From Cardinalis cardinalis (Eukaryota > Chordata > Aves > Passeriformes > Cardinalidae): DNA of 64,000 nucleotides. Below are positions 12,353-24,115 of the stretch, piece after piece. Where the stretch lies: the NCBI GenBank assembly GCA_014549065.1, contig JACDOX010000015.1, forward strand, positions 5,049,723 through 5,113,722, read 5' to 3'. Numbering within the stretch: the stretch's first letter is position 1; every line of letters begins with the position of its first letter. A model generated the notes under the pieces. That model was not told the origin of the DNA and made no database searches. It was given only the letters and a program-made list of their open reading frames with translations. The translations under genes and the position numbers were made by a program.

Positions 12353-14085
12353 AGTCTGTCATAACCAGGACATCTTTCTCCTGTCCTGAGTTTTCATTTG
12401 GTGATTATAAATTATCAAAGTAAATGAAGACAAAGCAGTGACGCAGGGTAGGCTGCAACAAAAGTGCATGAGCATCATCCCACACAACCAGCCCCAGAGA
12501 CAGGTAGCTGGGGCCTGGAAAGCATATTTGTGCTTTATGTTACTTCCAGATTCAAACTTTTGTGTCCACTTAGGACTGTCCCCCCTTGGCTAGACCCAGT
12601 CAGCTTTGCCAACCCCCCTGGATGGCACAGCTCCTATGCACGTGCCCACAAGCTCCCTGCAACCCCAGAACTTTCCTTGAGGTGTTTCCTACATGCAGAC
12701 CAGGAGGAGATCAGCACCTATTCTTTGGGGAAATTCCTGTGAGATGGAATCCCTGCAGCTTCAGCATGGCCACAGCAACATTTTTGAGCAGCTCAGGATG
12801 GAGGTGGTGGTGCCAAAGCTTTTACAGGAAATCTGCGCTACGTGGAGCAAAACTGTTTCAGGACACCCTGAGGAGCCTTAAAGCAATATGACATTTTGTC
12901 AAATTTAATCCAATTCCACATATTTTGCCAGTGCTTTCCAAACTTCGTTGTCCTACGAATCTGGCAACTCTTCCTTGTCTGCCCTTACAAAACAGGATCA
13001 GCTTTCAAAAAGAAATGTGCCCAAGCAAAATCTGCATCTTCCTTGCCAGCAATTACAAGAACATTTTCCATCTCCTTTGCCTTTCTCTAAGAACCTTCTT
13101 CCTCCCATTCAAAATTCACTTTATAGGACTTTCAGTCCTTCACCCTGATCTCCTCCAGACAGAGTTACTAGCTAAGGAATTTCCCAGCCTTTCTCTTTGG
13201 GAAGCTGAATCTCCTTCTAGAAAATGAACGCACTTTGTAAAAGGAGTTTTTACTTATTGCTGAGAAAAAATATCCATCTTCTGTGATATGGATGAAGAGG
13301 TGGTTGCTCTGATTAGGGTAAAAGAAACCAAATAACCCTCATCCAGTCCAATAATAACTGAAAGAGCAGTGGGCTATATATGTACACTCTTACCAATGCA
13401 TTCAAATCTTGCCATCTGCTGAACAGAACCTGAACTGGCAAGCCATCTTGCCTAAAAGTGCTAAAAATTAAAGAAAATTTTCCTTTGGCTCATGTTGTCC
13501 AACTATTTGTCCTGAGAATCTGACAACTAGGGCCACTGTTCCCACAGTACAGCAGCAACTCTGAAGATTCAATGAGCTAATACTCTTGTAATAGNTCGTA
13601 TTTATAGTGCCTTTGCTTGAAGAGGTTTTTTTTCCTTCAAAGCCCATTGGTGAAGGGATTAGGTGGGGTGAGGGGAGAGATAACTATCCAAGAAAGTAAG
13701 AATATACATCTGTGAGTCACCACTTATCTTAACAGACCAGTCCTGAGAGCAAAGAGTGCTATGGAAATGTCTATTTTAGTCCAATTAAAAAAAAAAAAGT
13801 TTGGAGAAGTGAACATTTCTGCACAGATTGTCACTACTTTGTGAATACTCACTGAAAAAGCCATGAATCTGGTACAGCTCTGCTGCAGACAACTTTGGAG
13901 GAAAGCTTATTCTCCGGCCGTGAATTATGCACAGATAATTATACTGTTCTTTTTTGGCAGCCCACTCTGTGGTTCCCATCTTGGCACATCATCTCCTGTT
14001 CCAAGTTGCACACCCATTAGCTCAAGCCTGAGAGCCCTTCCCCGGGTCACACGCACAACACCCTCCGAAGGAGTGGGACCACGAT
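12353..14085. other. Gene-free stretch
   Basis: Nothing recognisable. Several short open frames near 12460-13230 overlap in multiple frames without domain content. An A11 run lies near 13788. Confidence 0.5.
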
Positions 14086-14200
14086 GACAATTTGTCAGAT
14101 ATGATAACTCACAAATTAGTGCCTCGCATCGCCGTCAACGTTTGGGGTTTCTGATACAGTGCNTGTAGAGCTATTCATTAGGCATGTTTGACAGAGGGTG
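14085..14200. promoter_or_regulatory. Weak candidate conserved noncoding segment
   Basis: The segment has isolated CpGs (GCATCGCCGTCAACG) inside otherwise AT-rich, non-repetitive sequence with an ATTCATTAGGCATG word. Preserved CpGs in AT-rich sequence can indicate constraint because unconstrained methylated CpGs decay. The evidence is textural only. Confidence 0.2.
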
Positions 14201-17200
14201 GGAGGGGAGAGGTTGTTTTGTCTTCCTTCACTTTTAATTCTGACAATTGCAAAGACGCTGCAGGCTTCTCAGCTCATAAGCACAGTGCACTATCCTGGCT
14301 AAATCCTTCTGAGGAGAAGAAATGAGCTCTCTTGGGTGACCACTCCAGCGTGTAGGAGTGAAGCATCTTTTTTCATATTCTGTCAGCACTAGAGCAAAAG
14401 CAAAAATCTTTCAAAACATCCTTCATGTATATATTCAGATTCCTCATACTTTTGTTCCACTTTAGGCACATAAGATCATTGGAGACGTCCTAGTTCTAAC
14501 AAGTATTGTGGAAATACATTGTCAGAGCCCTTTAAAATGTTCTCTTAGATACCTCATCTTAAGAGGCAGCCCAGCAGCTGTGAGATACTGTAGTCAGCCA
14601 CAACTGCTACAATTTGCTGCAGCTCAGCCTCCTGGAATAATTCCTGTCAATGAATCATTATGGATTAGGCCATACTTAAAAGGTTAATTTATATACAACT
14701 GCTGGAGCTTGTATTGACCCTTCTTACACTGGTCTAAGGCGCTGAATGTTTTATTGCCTCTCTGTATAAACAAAAGTTCCAGATAACTGCATATCCTTGA
14801 CAAGATGTTCTTAACTCTTTCAGCGATGGGCAGCCTCTGTGAGAGAGCTCTGCTCATGAGGACACCAGGAGTGGTGTGTTTGGGGACACACTAACACCTC
14901 CTGCTTGGGGTTACTGGTGTGTTTGCAAGGCAGTCCCATTACNCCCTGGCACTGCCAGACTGGGGTTTGTAGTTTTGTATCCCTGATAAATATATAAGAA
15001 GGGAAAGCTGCNCAGAGAGAGCTAAAACCTTTCATTAGAGGAAATGGTGGGATTTGGGGGATGTGTTTNTTGTTTGTTGCTCTCATTTCAGCCTGGAGGA
15101 AGGAGTTGTGTGCCTGAGAGGTTGTCTATTTCTATACAAGTCTACCGCGTTCCTAGTGAAAATTAGATTCATCCTTACAAACCTCATGTCACCTGATGCA
15201 TGCTTAGCCACCCCACAGGTCAGTGTTAGAGCCATAAGTGTTGTTTGTGAGTAACATTAGCCATATGTCCTGGACAGCTCTCCACTCTGTAGCCACAAGA
15301 CAGTGGATACTGTTCAAGTACCCAAGGTATCCTTTAATTCCCAAACATACCTGGTGCTAGCACAGNTTGGGATAACAGTAAAAAACACACTCCCATAAAA
15401 GCTCAGCAGTGGCTTAAATGCCTCCAGTTGCTCTGTGCAGTAGAAATGGTGGTTGCAATCCATCATGGCCCAACTATATGTGATGGGAGCACAGGCTGAC
15501 CTCAACCATCTTCTGTGTGTGTGTCAGTTGCTGCCCTGCTGGAACCTGACCCTCCCCACAGCAATGCCTGCCAGCTCTGCAGCCAGGACCTCCACCATCC
15601 TGAAACCATCACTGCAGAAAAATCAGAGAGAGACTCCCTGGGCTGCATTCACCATGGGCATTTTGGGTTTCCAGCTACTACTGGAACCTGCAACCACATC
15701 CCAGCTGCAGTACCCTTTGTTGTAATGACTGAACCACAGTGTGCTACACAGACTGGGCCTCCTCAGCACACCTTATGTGCCTCTTACCTCTGATTTCATT
15801 GTGTTAGAGCACCCATCCACCATGTGTGCTCTCAGCCATCCCTTACTCAGGCATCTGCTACCTGGATGAGAAAGCATCCTCTCTGTTAGCATTCTTGAGG
15901 GGCAAAGACATGAGATGCATGTCCTTGTCAAGGTTTTCCTAGATGGAGAGACTGAAGCCATTTCAGCCCATGTTTGCCAAAGAAGTTCCCATCAATTCTT
16001 CCTTCTGACATGTGCCAGGATTACAACTATGATCTACAATTTTTTCACAGCTTAGAAATTTTTGGCAGGAAAAGGCCACCATCTTCTCCTCCCAAAGCAA
16101 TCCCAGCAATCCCAGTGTGAATACTGTTGCTGCCATGGGTTGTGTGACTACAGCTGGGTGCTGAGGTCCTCAAACTCCTGTAAAACAGANGATTCAGGGC
16201 TAGTCCAAGGACTTTGTAAGCCAGCCTATCCATCTCTGCATATCTGGGCAGTGCTGCCACAATGAGCCTGGTATCCTGATGGCCAGGAAATGTTCATGGC
16301 CATCTGTAGATACACAGCTCAGAGCTAAAACTGAAGGAGTGTTAACACCTTGGGGATACTCAGGTTAAATTGGGCTACTTTATCAGCACTCATAAACCCT
16401 ACCCTCACAGATTTAGCAATAGCCCTCCCTTCTGCCAAGACAGTAGATCATTGCTCTCCTGGTATGAAGGACAGAAGCAAAACTTCTGTCTCCCCATGNA
16501 CCCAGAAAGGACAAACACACAGGGGACTGATGCAAAATACAAAGAACATCCCTCACACAGAGCCTNTTGTCTTCTCCTCACAAACAACCTGAAGATATAG
16601 AAAAATATTTTTATCNTTCCAAAAGAAACATTTTTTCAAAGTCCCATGCTAAGAACTTTCCCTGCTTCATCTTTGATATTATCAGAGGGCTAAAGGCCCT
16701 TTTCTGCCAATGTTATGCGTCAGTGTCATGTAGTGAAGGCCGCTGTTAAAACCTCCCAGTGTAGTGGAGGTAGTGGAGGCCCTCAGTACCAAACCTCCCT
16801 GGGCAGGTTATCAGTGCCTCTTTGCTGCTGTTTGCCCCTGTGTTTCTCCCCTGTAGAGATCCTGTATCTCCCCCAGGCTCATGGGAAGCTGCAGCCCAGT
16901 CCTGGGGCTACCCACCCATGCACCCAGAGAAATTAAGAAACCTAAGGGACCTTCCAAGGTCCTCAGATGTAAGGAGGTGGTGCACACTTTATAATGAAAT
17001 GTACATTTAATATCAGAAGTTCCTTTAGATCAGATTAAACCTACCAGCTTGAATTAGAAATAAATTGAATACCAATCTGGACAACAAAAACAACTCAGTG
17101 TGTCCAGGGTGTCCTTTTGTGGTACCTTGCTCTTGTTAGATCCCTAGCAAGGCTGGATGGGCTGATGGATGGGACAAGCAAACCTTGAGATATTTTGTCA

Positions 17201-17700
17201 TGGGAGTGTGCACAAAAGTGTCTCTTGATCCTGCTCCTATTTCTGCATCTCCCTCTCTGCATAGTGGGGACACAGGCTGATGGTTAGGGTCAGTTTTGCT
17301 GCAGGAGGGTTCCCCCACTGTTTGTTGCCACATCCACACCCAGCTCTTGGTTGCCAGAAGTGATTAATGATGTGGTGAGTTATTTTTGCTGAAATCAGAG
17401 GTACTTCTGCTAGGAAGAGAAAATAGATCTAAGTCCTGCCTTACAAAAGCAGATAAGGATCTATCTCCGTTTGAAATTAGAGGCTGCTTTAGAAGCCTAA
17501 AGCAGGTCATCATTCTCTCATAAAAACTATGTGGAGAGAAGAAAAAGTCTCCTCCCATGTCCCCTGGATAGAGATGCAGCACAGAAGGGAAGGCTTGCTT
17601 TCCTCTTTACCATCCTGCCTGAGCTCAAGGCCAGGTTTCCCCTGAGAAGAAGCACAATCCACCGTACTTGGTTTCCACCAGCACGACTCCTCTTGCAGAA
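14201..17700. other. Gene-free stretch
   Basis: No gene, RNA or transposon is recognised. Open frames of 60-92 codons near 15450-15800 and 16350-16940 have no family resemblance and compete in several frames. Confidence 0.5.
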
Positions 17701-17960
17701 GCCCTTCCACTTGTTGTAGATTATAAAATATTTATTTGCCCAGAGATTTGGGCCTCTCTTCCTTATTTCACATTAGTGTGCTAATCGCTGGCAGCAGAGT
17801 AAGTCTCTCTCCCCCTCATCATGCGCGGGTGCTCTCCTCCTTCACTTCAATGGATATTTATTTTTCATATAAAGTAGACTAACTGGAAAACCAGAGTATC
17901 TGATTACCTGGGGGCAGTGCACTGTGCTGAAACGATGTGCAGCAAGCAGGCAAAGAGTTT
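17700..17960. promoter_or_regulatory. Candidate noncoding regulatory segment
   Basis: Non-repetitive sequence contains ATAAAATATTTATTTGC, a GTGCTAATCGCTGG segment, ATGGATATTTATTTTTCAT and CTGATTACCTG, combining homeodomain-like, MEF2/forkhead-like and retained-CpG words within about 250 bases. A GTTGCCATGG half X-box (RFX-like) follows at about 17997. This is the texture of vertebrate enhancers, but without cross-species alignment it is an inference. Confidence 0.3.
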
Positions 17961-20550
17961 GAAGGGTGGTCTCTGCTTTCCATTTTAAATGGTGTGGTTG
18001 CCATGGGGTAAAACAAGATACCTCTATGGCTCAGCAGCCTTCTTCACCCAAATACATTGGGCATCTAATAGTTTAAAATGTAACTCTGAAAGGACTTCCT
18101 TTACTGTAAAGTTTACTCCCTTGGTAGGACTGAAGTCACAGTCTCTAATACCATTTTTTTTCCATAAAAATGGCATGGAACTTAAGGACGATGAAAACCC
18201 AAAGCCAAATCCAAAGCCTTATCTCTCCTGGCTTAGATGATGCCTCTTTTCTGACAAAAACCTCTTTGTGAGTAATTAAAGGGTCTTATTTGAGAATTTC
18301 TCTCATNGAATTCTTGAGTCAAAGACAAAAAAATAATTTAAAAGTATTCAAAGATCATTCTGCAATCACTTGGCATTTGTGATCCTGAAAAGAAACAGAA
18401 ATTTCACTGTATCGTGAATTCAGTGTTCTCCTTCCTATCCAATAATCTTCGAAATTCTCAAATGACTACTTACATGAGTGGACAATTACAAAATAAATCA
18501 AGAAGATCAGAGTTTTTCTTCTAAAAATCTTTTGAAGTTTGACAGAGGGCAAGTCCTACTCCTTACCACCCTTCCCCAAAGAAATCAGCCTCTTCAGCCA
18601 CTTTGAAAGTTGGCTGTACCTACAATGTTATTGAGAGCATTTTTCCAACATTGCAAGAAAAATTGTCATGACAACATATTATTAATAACTAAACCTGCTG
18701 CTGTTCTTCTTCTGTGGCACTGAAATGCTAGAAACTACTTAAAGCAGGAAAGATAATAATCTGTTTAATAAACATGCTTGATGGTGGAAGACAGAGCTTC
18801 TAGACCTTTTCTAGTGAAAGAACCACCTGATTTGTATTAAAAAAAAAGTACAAAAATAACTTTGGAAAATAAGTTCATTTATTTCTGTCAAGCTTTTTTT
18901 GTTTCAATATTTGTGAATGGGAGAAGCCTATATAGTAAAATTTATGTTTACTTTTGCAGTGTGCCTCTGACCACAACCAGAGTGTTGGTTCCTGGGCAGG
19001 ACAGTGAAAATTGTTTGGCTTGGGTAACAAGATGCTTTGGTGATGAGAATTTCTGGTGTTTTTTCTTCAGTGCCTGGTTCCAACACAGCCCTGGTGTGTA
19101 ACCACCCACCTGTGACAGCTGCTCTCCATAAACCAGTTTATACCTTGGACATGACCAGCACTGGGACTGGCTCAGCTACAGCTCCCCAAACTGGAATGGC
19201 TGTAAGGTGCTTCTTTTCAGAGCACACCATCAAAGCCACAGCTGTTAATGGCTGGCCACCTATGCAAATCTCCCCTAACCTTGGCCTCTGCACCAGGAAA
19301 TGTGCTGATGGCCACCTGCAGCTCCAGGCTCTTCCCTGCACAGGGCATGAGGGCACTGCCTCCTGTGTAAGCTGTCCCTGCTGCCAGCTCTGTTGGCTGC
19401 AGCAGTCGTGTGGGGCTTGCACAGGGCTGCTCCCCACACCAGACACCCTNTCAGAGTGGGACTGAAGCAGGCTGGCAGGGTGTGAGACAGCAGTTTGCAC
19501 AGATATCTTTCAACCTGCACCTAGGTTGTGACTGAATATATGCCCTCGGGTCTACAGAGAGCAATATGCAGCCTTTCCTTTAAAAACTATGTTCTATTGG
19601 AAAGCGTTTAGTGTAGTACAAAGCCAGTAACTGGGTGTGTCTGTTGAAACTCTGAGTCACTTCTCAAGTCCACTCCAAAGCCAATTTGAGTCCTAACGGG
19701 CAAAGGAGCAGTTAAGCAATTACTGCACACTGCAGTCCACACTGCTGATAAAAGACAAGGGCTCAGGTTGTCACAGCTCAGAGAAGTGTCCATCCCCATT
19801 TTTATGTTAATCACCAGGGCTAAGGTTTTAATTCACACCCTTGTCAATTTTGTTGCAATAGGATGTAAAGTAAAATTGGATACAGATTTGTTTCAATCAA
19901 TCCAAGTTATAATTATTGGTCAAAAGTCACAACGCCAGACACATTTATTGTTAGTTATCTCAGTAATCTTTAACCTTCCATGGCAAAAGATCTCCAAAGA
20001 GAAATAGAAAACAAACAAAGGTTGGGCATTAAAACATGATGACTCAACTGAACTGCACTAGCCTAAGACTATTTTCTCGTCTTTTGTTTTAAATGTCCTT
20101 GCAAGATTACAAAGCCAGGTTGGCATCTGTATCAGGACCCAAGAGTGATCAACTTCCTAGTGATCTTGTCCATGGAGCATCTGTGGAAGTGTTAGGTTCT
20201 CTGAAATTCTTGGGTTTTGGCCAATCAAAACCCAAATCATCCCCTACCACTGTGTGATAACTTCACACTTTGCTTAAAACTCTGTGTTGAACTGAAAATG
20301 TTAAGTCTGTGCATTAATTCCAGCCTGTTTGTTAGGTACTGAAAGGGTAGATACTTCAGATACCATGNAAAAAAGCTCTGAAAAAGTGCATATCACTGTA
20401 CTAAATTCATATGCCACTTGATATTATGTGCACCAGAGCACATAAGGTATGTCCAGAGAGAGATCACTCACCTATTCTTTAAATATGCAAGCGGAATCAC
20501 GAAATGTCATTGGCACAAACTGAATTAGACAGCACTCTGCCAGCAAGGAA
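17961..20550. other. Gene-free stretch with one perfect 12-bp palindrome
   Basis: No gene is supported. TTGTCATGACAA at 18663-18674 is self-complementary and resembles an RFX-type X-box. The interval about 19080-19500 is GC-richer, with overlapping open frames on both strands but no domain. Confidence 0.5.
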
Positions 20551-20700
20551 GATGAGCTTGAGTTTCAGGCTCTGAGGAGACCTGGGTTCAAACCTCAGCA
20601 CTGACTTTCTGTTTGACCACAGGTCAATTAATTGTGCAGATAATCTTTGTAAAGTGATGCGAGACCTTTGAGTGAGGGATCATGTAAGAGCCAGGTGATA
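20551..20700 (+). repeat. MIR/CORE-SINE-like relic (plus orientation)
   Basis: GACCTGGGTTCAAACCTCAG at 20579-20598 contains a tRNA-promoter B-box-like core (GGTTCAAACC). It is followed by GCACTGACTTTC, then TTTGACCACAGGTCAATTA, where a MIR would have 'tgtgaccttgggcaagtca', and later TTGTAAAGTG, comparable to the MIR 'tgtaaagcgc' word. Order and spacing fit a tRNA-derived amniote SINE of the MIR/CORE class. It is too decayed to be active. This is the best SINE relic in the window. Confidence 0.6.
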
Positions 20701-22607
20701 CACACTTTCATTAATCTCTGGTGTGTCTAAACAAAATACTGAAAAAATAGAGCTGTGTGAAAACATGATCTCATTTCACAAAGATTCATTTCAATTTGGG
20801 CTGCTAAGGAATTGCAAATGTTTTGGTTTGCCTTTTGGGGTTTAANAAAACCCAGTGTTGGCTCTAATACTGGCAATCAGTAGGATTACTGAGACACTTC
20901 TGAAGATGTTCAAACTCTTTAATGAACCAAGTCTGTGGCTCACAAATTTGCAGGGAGAGAGAATGTGTGTCAGCTGTTGGGATTTGTCNTTGTTGTTGTT
21001 ATTGTTTCGTTGTTTGGGGGGGGTGGTTGGGGCAGCATTTTGTTTGGTTTCTGTTTTTGGGATTTGGGTTTTTCCTTGGAAAGAATTGTCTACTTTCACC
21101 TGGTTTTAAATTGACACCATGAGAGAGTACTTTTGGCAGATTTTTTAGTCCAAACCTGTGAGTCCTCNTAGCTCCTGAACAGTGTGGAAATAGTTTTAGA
21201 AATTCAGGCAGATTAGAGAGAGAAAGAGAGAAAAGGAGCTCACAAGGGAAAGAAAGAGAGAAATTTCTCAAAGGGCTAGCAAATCTCAGCAACCTTTTGA
21301 CAAACGTGGTCTGAGTTCCAAGCTTGCAATGAAACCTGAAGCCAGGCAAGTTTCTTGTGATTTGGGGCTCAGCTATGAACATTTTGCACAGCTCTAGCTA
21401 AAAGGATCTGTCCTGCTGTGCTGCACTCTGTGCCCTGTGTGCAGTGCATTTGTCACTGTGCAGAACAGAGGCGGGGAGTACAGATCAAAGGCATCAGAGA
21501 AAGATGGACTCAGCAGCATTCAAGGATCAAGGTGCCCCTTAAAGTTTTTCTGGTTTTCTATTTNTTGTTAAATATTTCTATTTGGGAGCATATGAGGGGG
21601 GAGATGCAGAGAGAACTCTGTAACCCTCTAGTTCTGTGTGCTGCTGATCATTTCTGCATGTAGCACACTGAGCCTTGTCAATTAATGCNTTAGCACCCAT
21701 ATAGAAGTACATTTCTGATCTTCATATACATAAAATCAGTTTCATTCCTTTCCAGAAAGCCTTGCCTGCTGGAGCAGACCNGCTCTAGAAGCCCACTTCT
21801 AAAACAGTGCTTGTGATGCTGCAAAGGAAGGATTTGGACTAATTTCTGTTGCCCTGCTTATCTGCAGAGATCTTCAGGCAATCAGAGACATCACCTGCAA
21901 ATCTTTCTGACAGTAAAATTTTGCCTGTAGCTATGANGTTCAATCATAGACAAGACATCTTCCTTCTAGTCTCACTGCTCTTGGAACAGTGGTGGGCACA
22001 CTTTCTGTTTGCATTAAGCAAACGCACAGACTCAGCATTTGGCATTGTTTGTAAGTCTATCATTACCTTTGTTCATATTGACATCAAAAGCTTCCTCCAT
22101 GTGTGTGTCTATGAGCTCAGTGAAGCCTCTCTATCAATCAATCAAACAGCCAGGCAATCAATCAACCTACAACTATCTGAAGCTAAATACAACAAGAGAG
22201 CATGTCAGGCAGATACCTGGCTTCTAATTAGGGCTAGGTATTATTCTAATTTCTCTGACTTGTTCTGTACTTCATAGGACCTGGGGATGTGTTTTGTCAT
22301 TAACATGTCAATAAAGCAATACAAATGAGGCTGGAGGGAAATACCAGCTCCCTGCACCACAGTGTCAGCCCTGGTCTCTGATGCATTCTTCTGCTGGGGG
22401 GTGGGAGGGGGAAATGCACTTTCAGACNTAGTTGATCAAAGAAATATCATATACAATAGATTTCCTTCTCTTCACTCCAGTGGCTGGGTGGCCCATTGCG
22501 ATTGATTGAATTTTATGAATTAAGTGAATGAGTGAACACACAATGACAAGGAGGTTGTGCTACAAAAGCTAGGATGCCAAATTCCACATCCCTTAAGCCA
22601 AGGCCGT
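20701..22607. other. Gene-free stretch with a G/T-rich patch
   Basis: No gene is recognised. About 20989-21075 is strongly G/T-rich on the plus strand, with a GTTGTTGTTATTG run and a G8 run near 21016. About 21210-21270 is purine-rich (GAGA words). An (ATCA)n-like run lies at 22134-22165. Confidence 0.5.
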
Positions 22608-22680
22608 TTGGGAATAATCCCACTGACAGCAATGGAGTTACACCAGATTCCTTCTGAGGCAGCTTGGATCTGGCCTGCCT
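22608..22680. repeat. Relic of an ancient amniote interspersed repeat
   Basis: AATCCCACTGACAGCAATGG, followed by AGTTACACCAGATT and then GATCTGGCC, matches the word order of an ancient repeat common in turtles and crocodilians ('ccattgacttcaatggagttacaccagatt...gaatctggcc'). It may belong to the same broad group as the relic at 12.3 kb. I cannot name the family exactly. The GATCTGGCC end word makes a chance match less likely. Confidence 0.5.
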
Positions 22681-22682
22681 TG

Positions 22683-22830
22683 GTTTTTTTGATTGCTGTA
22701 ATTTAGTTTAATTATTTATGCTAACCCTTTGTGCCATACTTTAAATGTGCTATGATATATTTTCTCAAGGTAGAGAATATTTAGTAATATAGGTCATTAC
22801 TGCAACATTAACGCTATTAAATCTTTGGAG
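22683..22830. promoter_or_regulatory. Candidate noncoding regulatory segment (AT-rich)
   Basis: Non-repetitive AT-rich sequence contains TTTAATTATTTATGCTAA, TGATATATTTTC, ATTTAGTAATATAGG and AACGCTATTAAATC. The words are octamer-like (TTATGCTAA) and homeodomain-like. It adjoins the ancient repeat relic at 22.6 kb. This is an inference from motif texture only. Confidence 0.25.
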
Positions 22831-23985
22831 AGAAGAGATCCCACTGCTGGCAGTGTGAAAATGATGAGGTATGTAGATTAGCACAGAGTGAGATAAAAAT
22901 ATTCAACTGCAAAAGAAGCAGGGGAAAAACAACAATTCCTCTTCACATCTCATGTTACTTGGAAATAGCAAAAGCATCTTATTTTTTTTCTATAATATGA
23001 TATTTGCAAAGTAGAAAAGAAAGTGTAGGGATCCTGGACATATATGCCTAGGATTAAGAGTATCCATCTCTTTCACAGCCTTAAGAGCATCCAACTCGTT
23101 CACAACAATGTACTTTCCTTCACCCTTGTAAATTTCTCCACTGCACACATGACAATATAAAAAAAGAATATGAGAAATAATAGCTTTGATGACTGCAGAG
23201 CCTGGATAAGCAGAATTATTGTGCTTAGTAAATTATCAATCTCTATTCTTATGTGGTTGCATAATTCAGATAACTTAAAGGAAGAGCTGTTCTGTTCATG
23301 AGATTTAAGGATTGTTTAATGCATGAATGAGCTGCTGCCATCTTCTGACTTTTCTGAGTTCTGCAAATTAAAAAAAAATTTCTACTGTAATCCAGTGCCC
23401 TGGGGAAAATACTTGTAGTGTTAGAACTTGGAGGCTCCTAGGGCTCCTTTAATAATTTTTAAATATGATTAAGTGCTTCAGGTAACTTTTACAAACATAT
23501 GAAGAAAGATTAAAATTGGAGTTTGGATATATCAGTGGATTACCATGAGGAGAAGCAAATGAAAGCACTTTGCCTGGGAAATGCTCTTTCTGACAAAGTT
23601 AGACCCTAATTTGCTTCTCTACAGCACTATGGACAACTCTATTAAACCCCTGTCCATGTGTAAATGGGGTGAAAACATAACTTAACCAGCTGAAGGTGGT
23701 ACTGAGATTAGGATGCATTTGACAATGCAAGCTCTAAGGGAAGGCTCATAGTTTACCCTATCTAAAAAAGAAGGAGCAAATGAAATGTCTGGCTGAAAAA
23801 AAGCCTTGAATTTAAGCAATTCAGTTTCAAATTTTTCACATGATTCTTCAGTTTTACAAGAGGCCAAGATGGAATCTCAGTTGTGAGCATCCACAGCCTT
23901 GGGGACATTTGAAATGAGGACCTGTATTCTGCACTTTGAGTCTTTTTGAATATCAGTGCTCTTTCTGCTGTTATTGTTTTGAGGT
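22831..23985. other. Gene-free stretch with a 27-bp imperfect tandem duplication
   Basis: No gene is supported. Bases 23054-23080 and 23081-23107 are two imperfect copies of a 27-bp unit beginning TTAAGAG, a small local duplication. The remainder is ordinary AT-rich sequence. Confidence 0.5.
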
Positions 23986-24115
23986 TTTCTTGATGCAGCG
24001 TTTGCTCATAGAGGCTGGATATATAATCCTATTCATTTATCAGCCTCAGGGAAATCCAGGGAGATCCTTTTAAGTTTATTGTGAGAAATAAAGACATTAT
24101 GGGCTACTTCAAGTG
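23986..24115. promoter_or_regulatory. Weak candidate noncoding regulatory segment
   Basis: The segment carries GATATATAATCC, TTCATTTATCAG, TTTTAAGTTTATTG and AGACATTATGGG words in non-repetitive sequence. TTTATTG and TTATCAG resemble HOX/CDX and GATA sites. No alignment is available, so confidence is low. Confidence 0.2.

Noticed and set aside
20579..20598. tRNA gene suggested by a B-box-like GGTTCAAACC
   Set aside because: No A box, cloverleaf or terminator. The context fits a tRNA-derived SINE relic instead.
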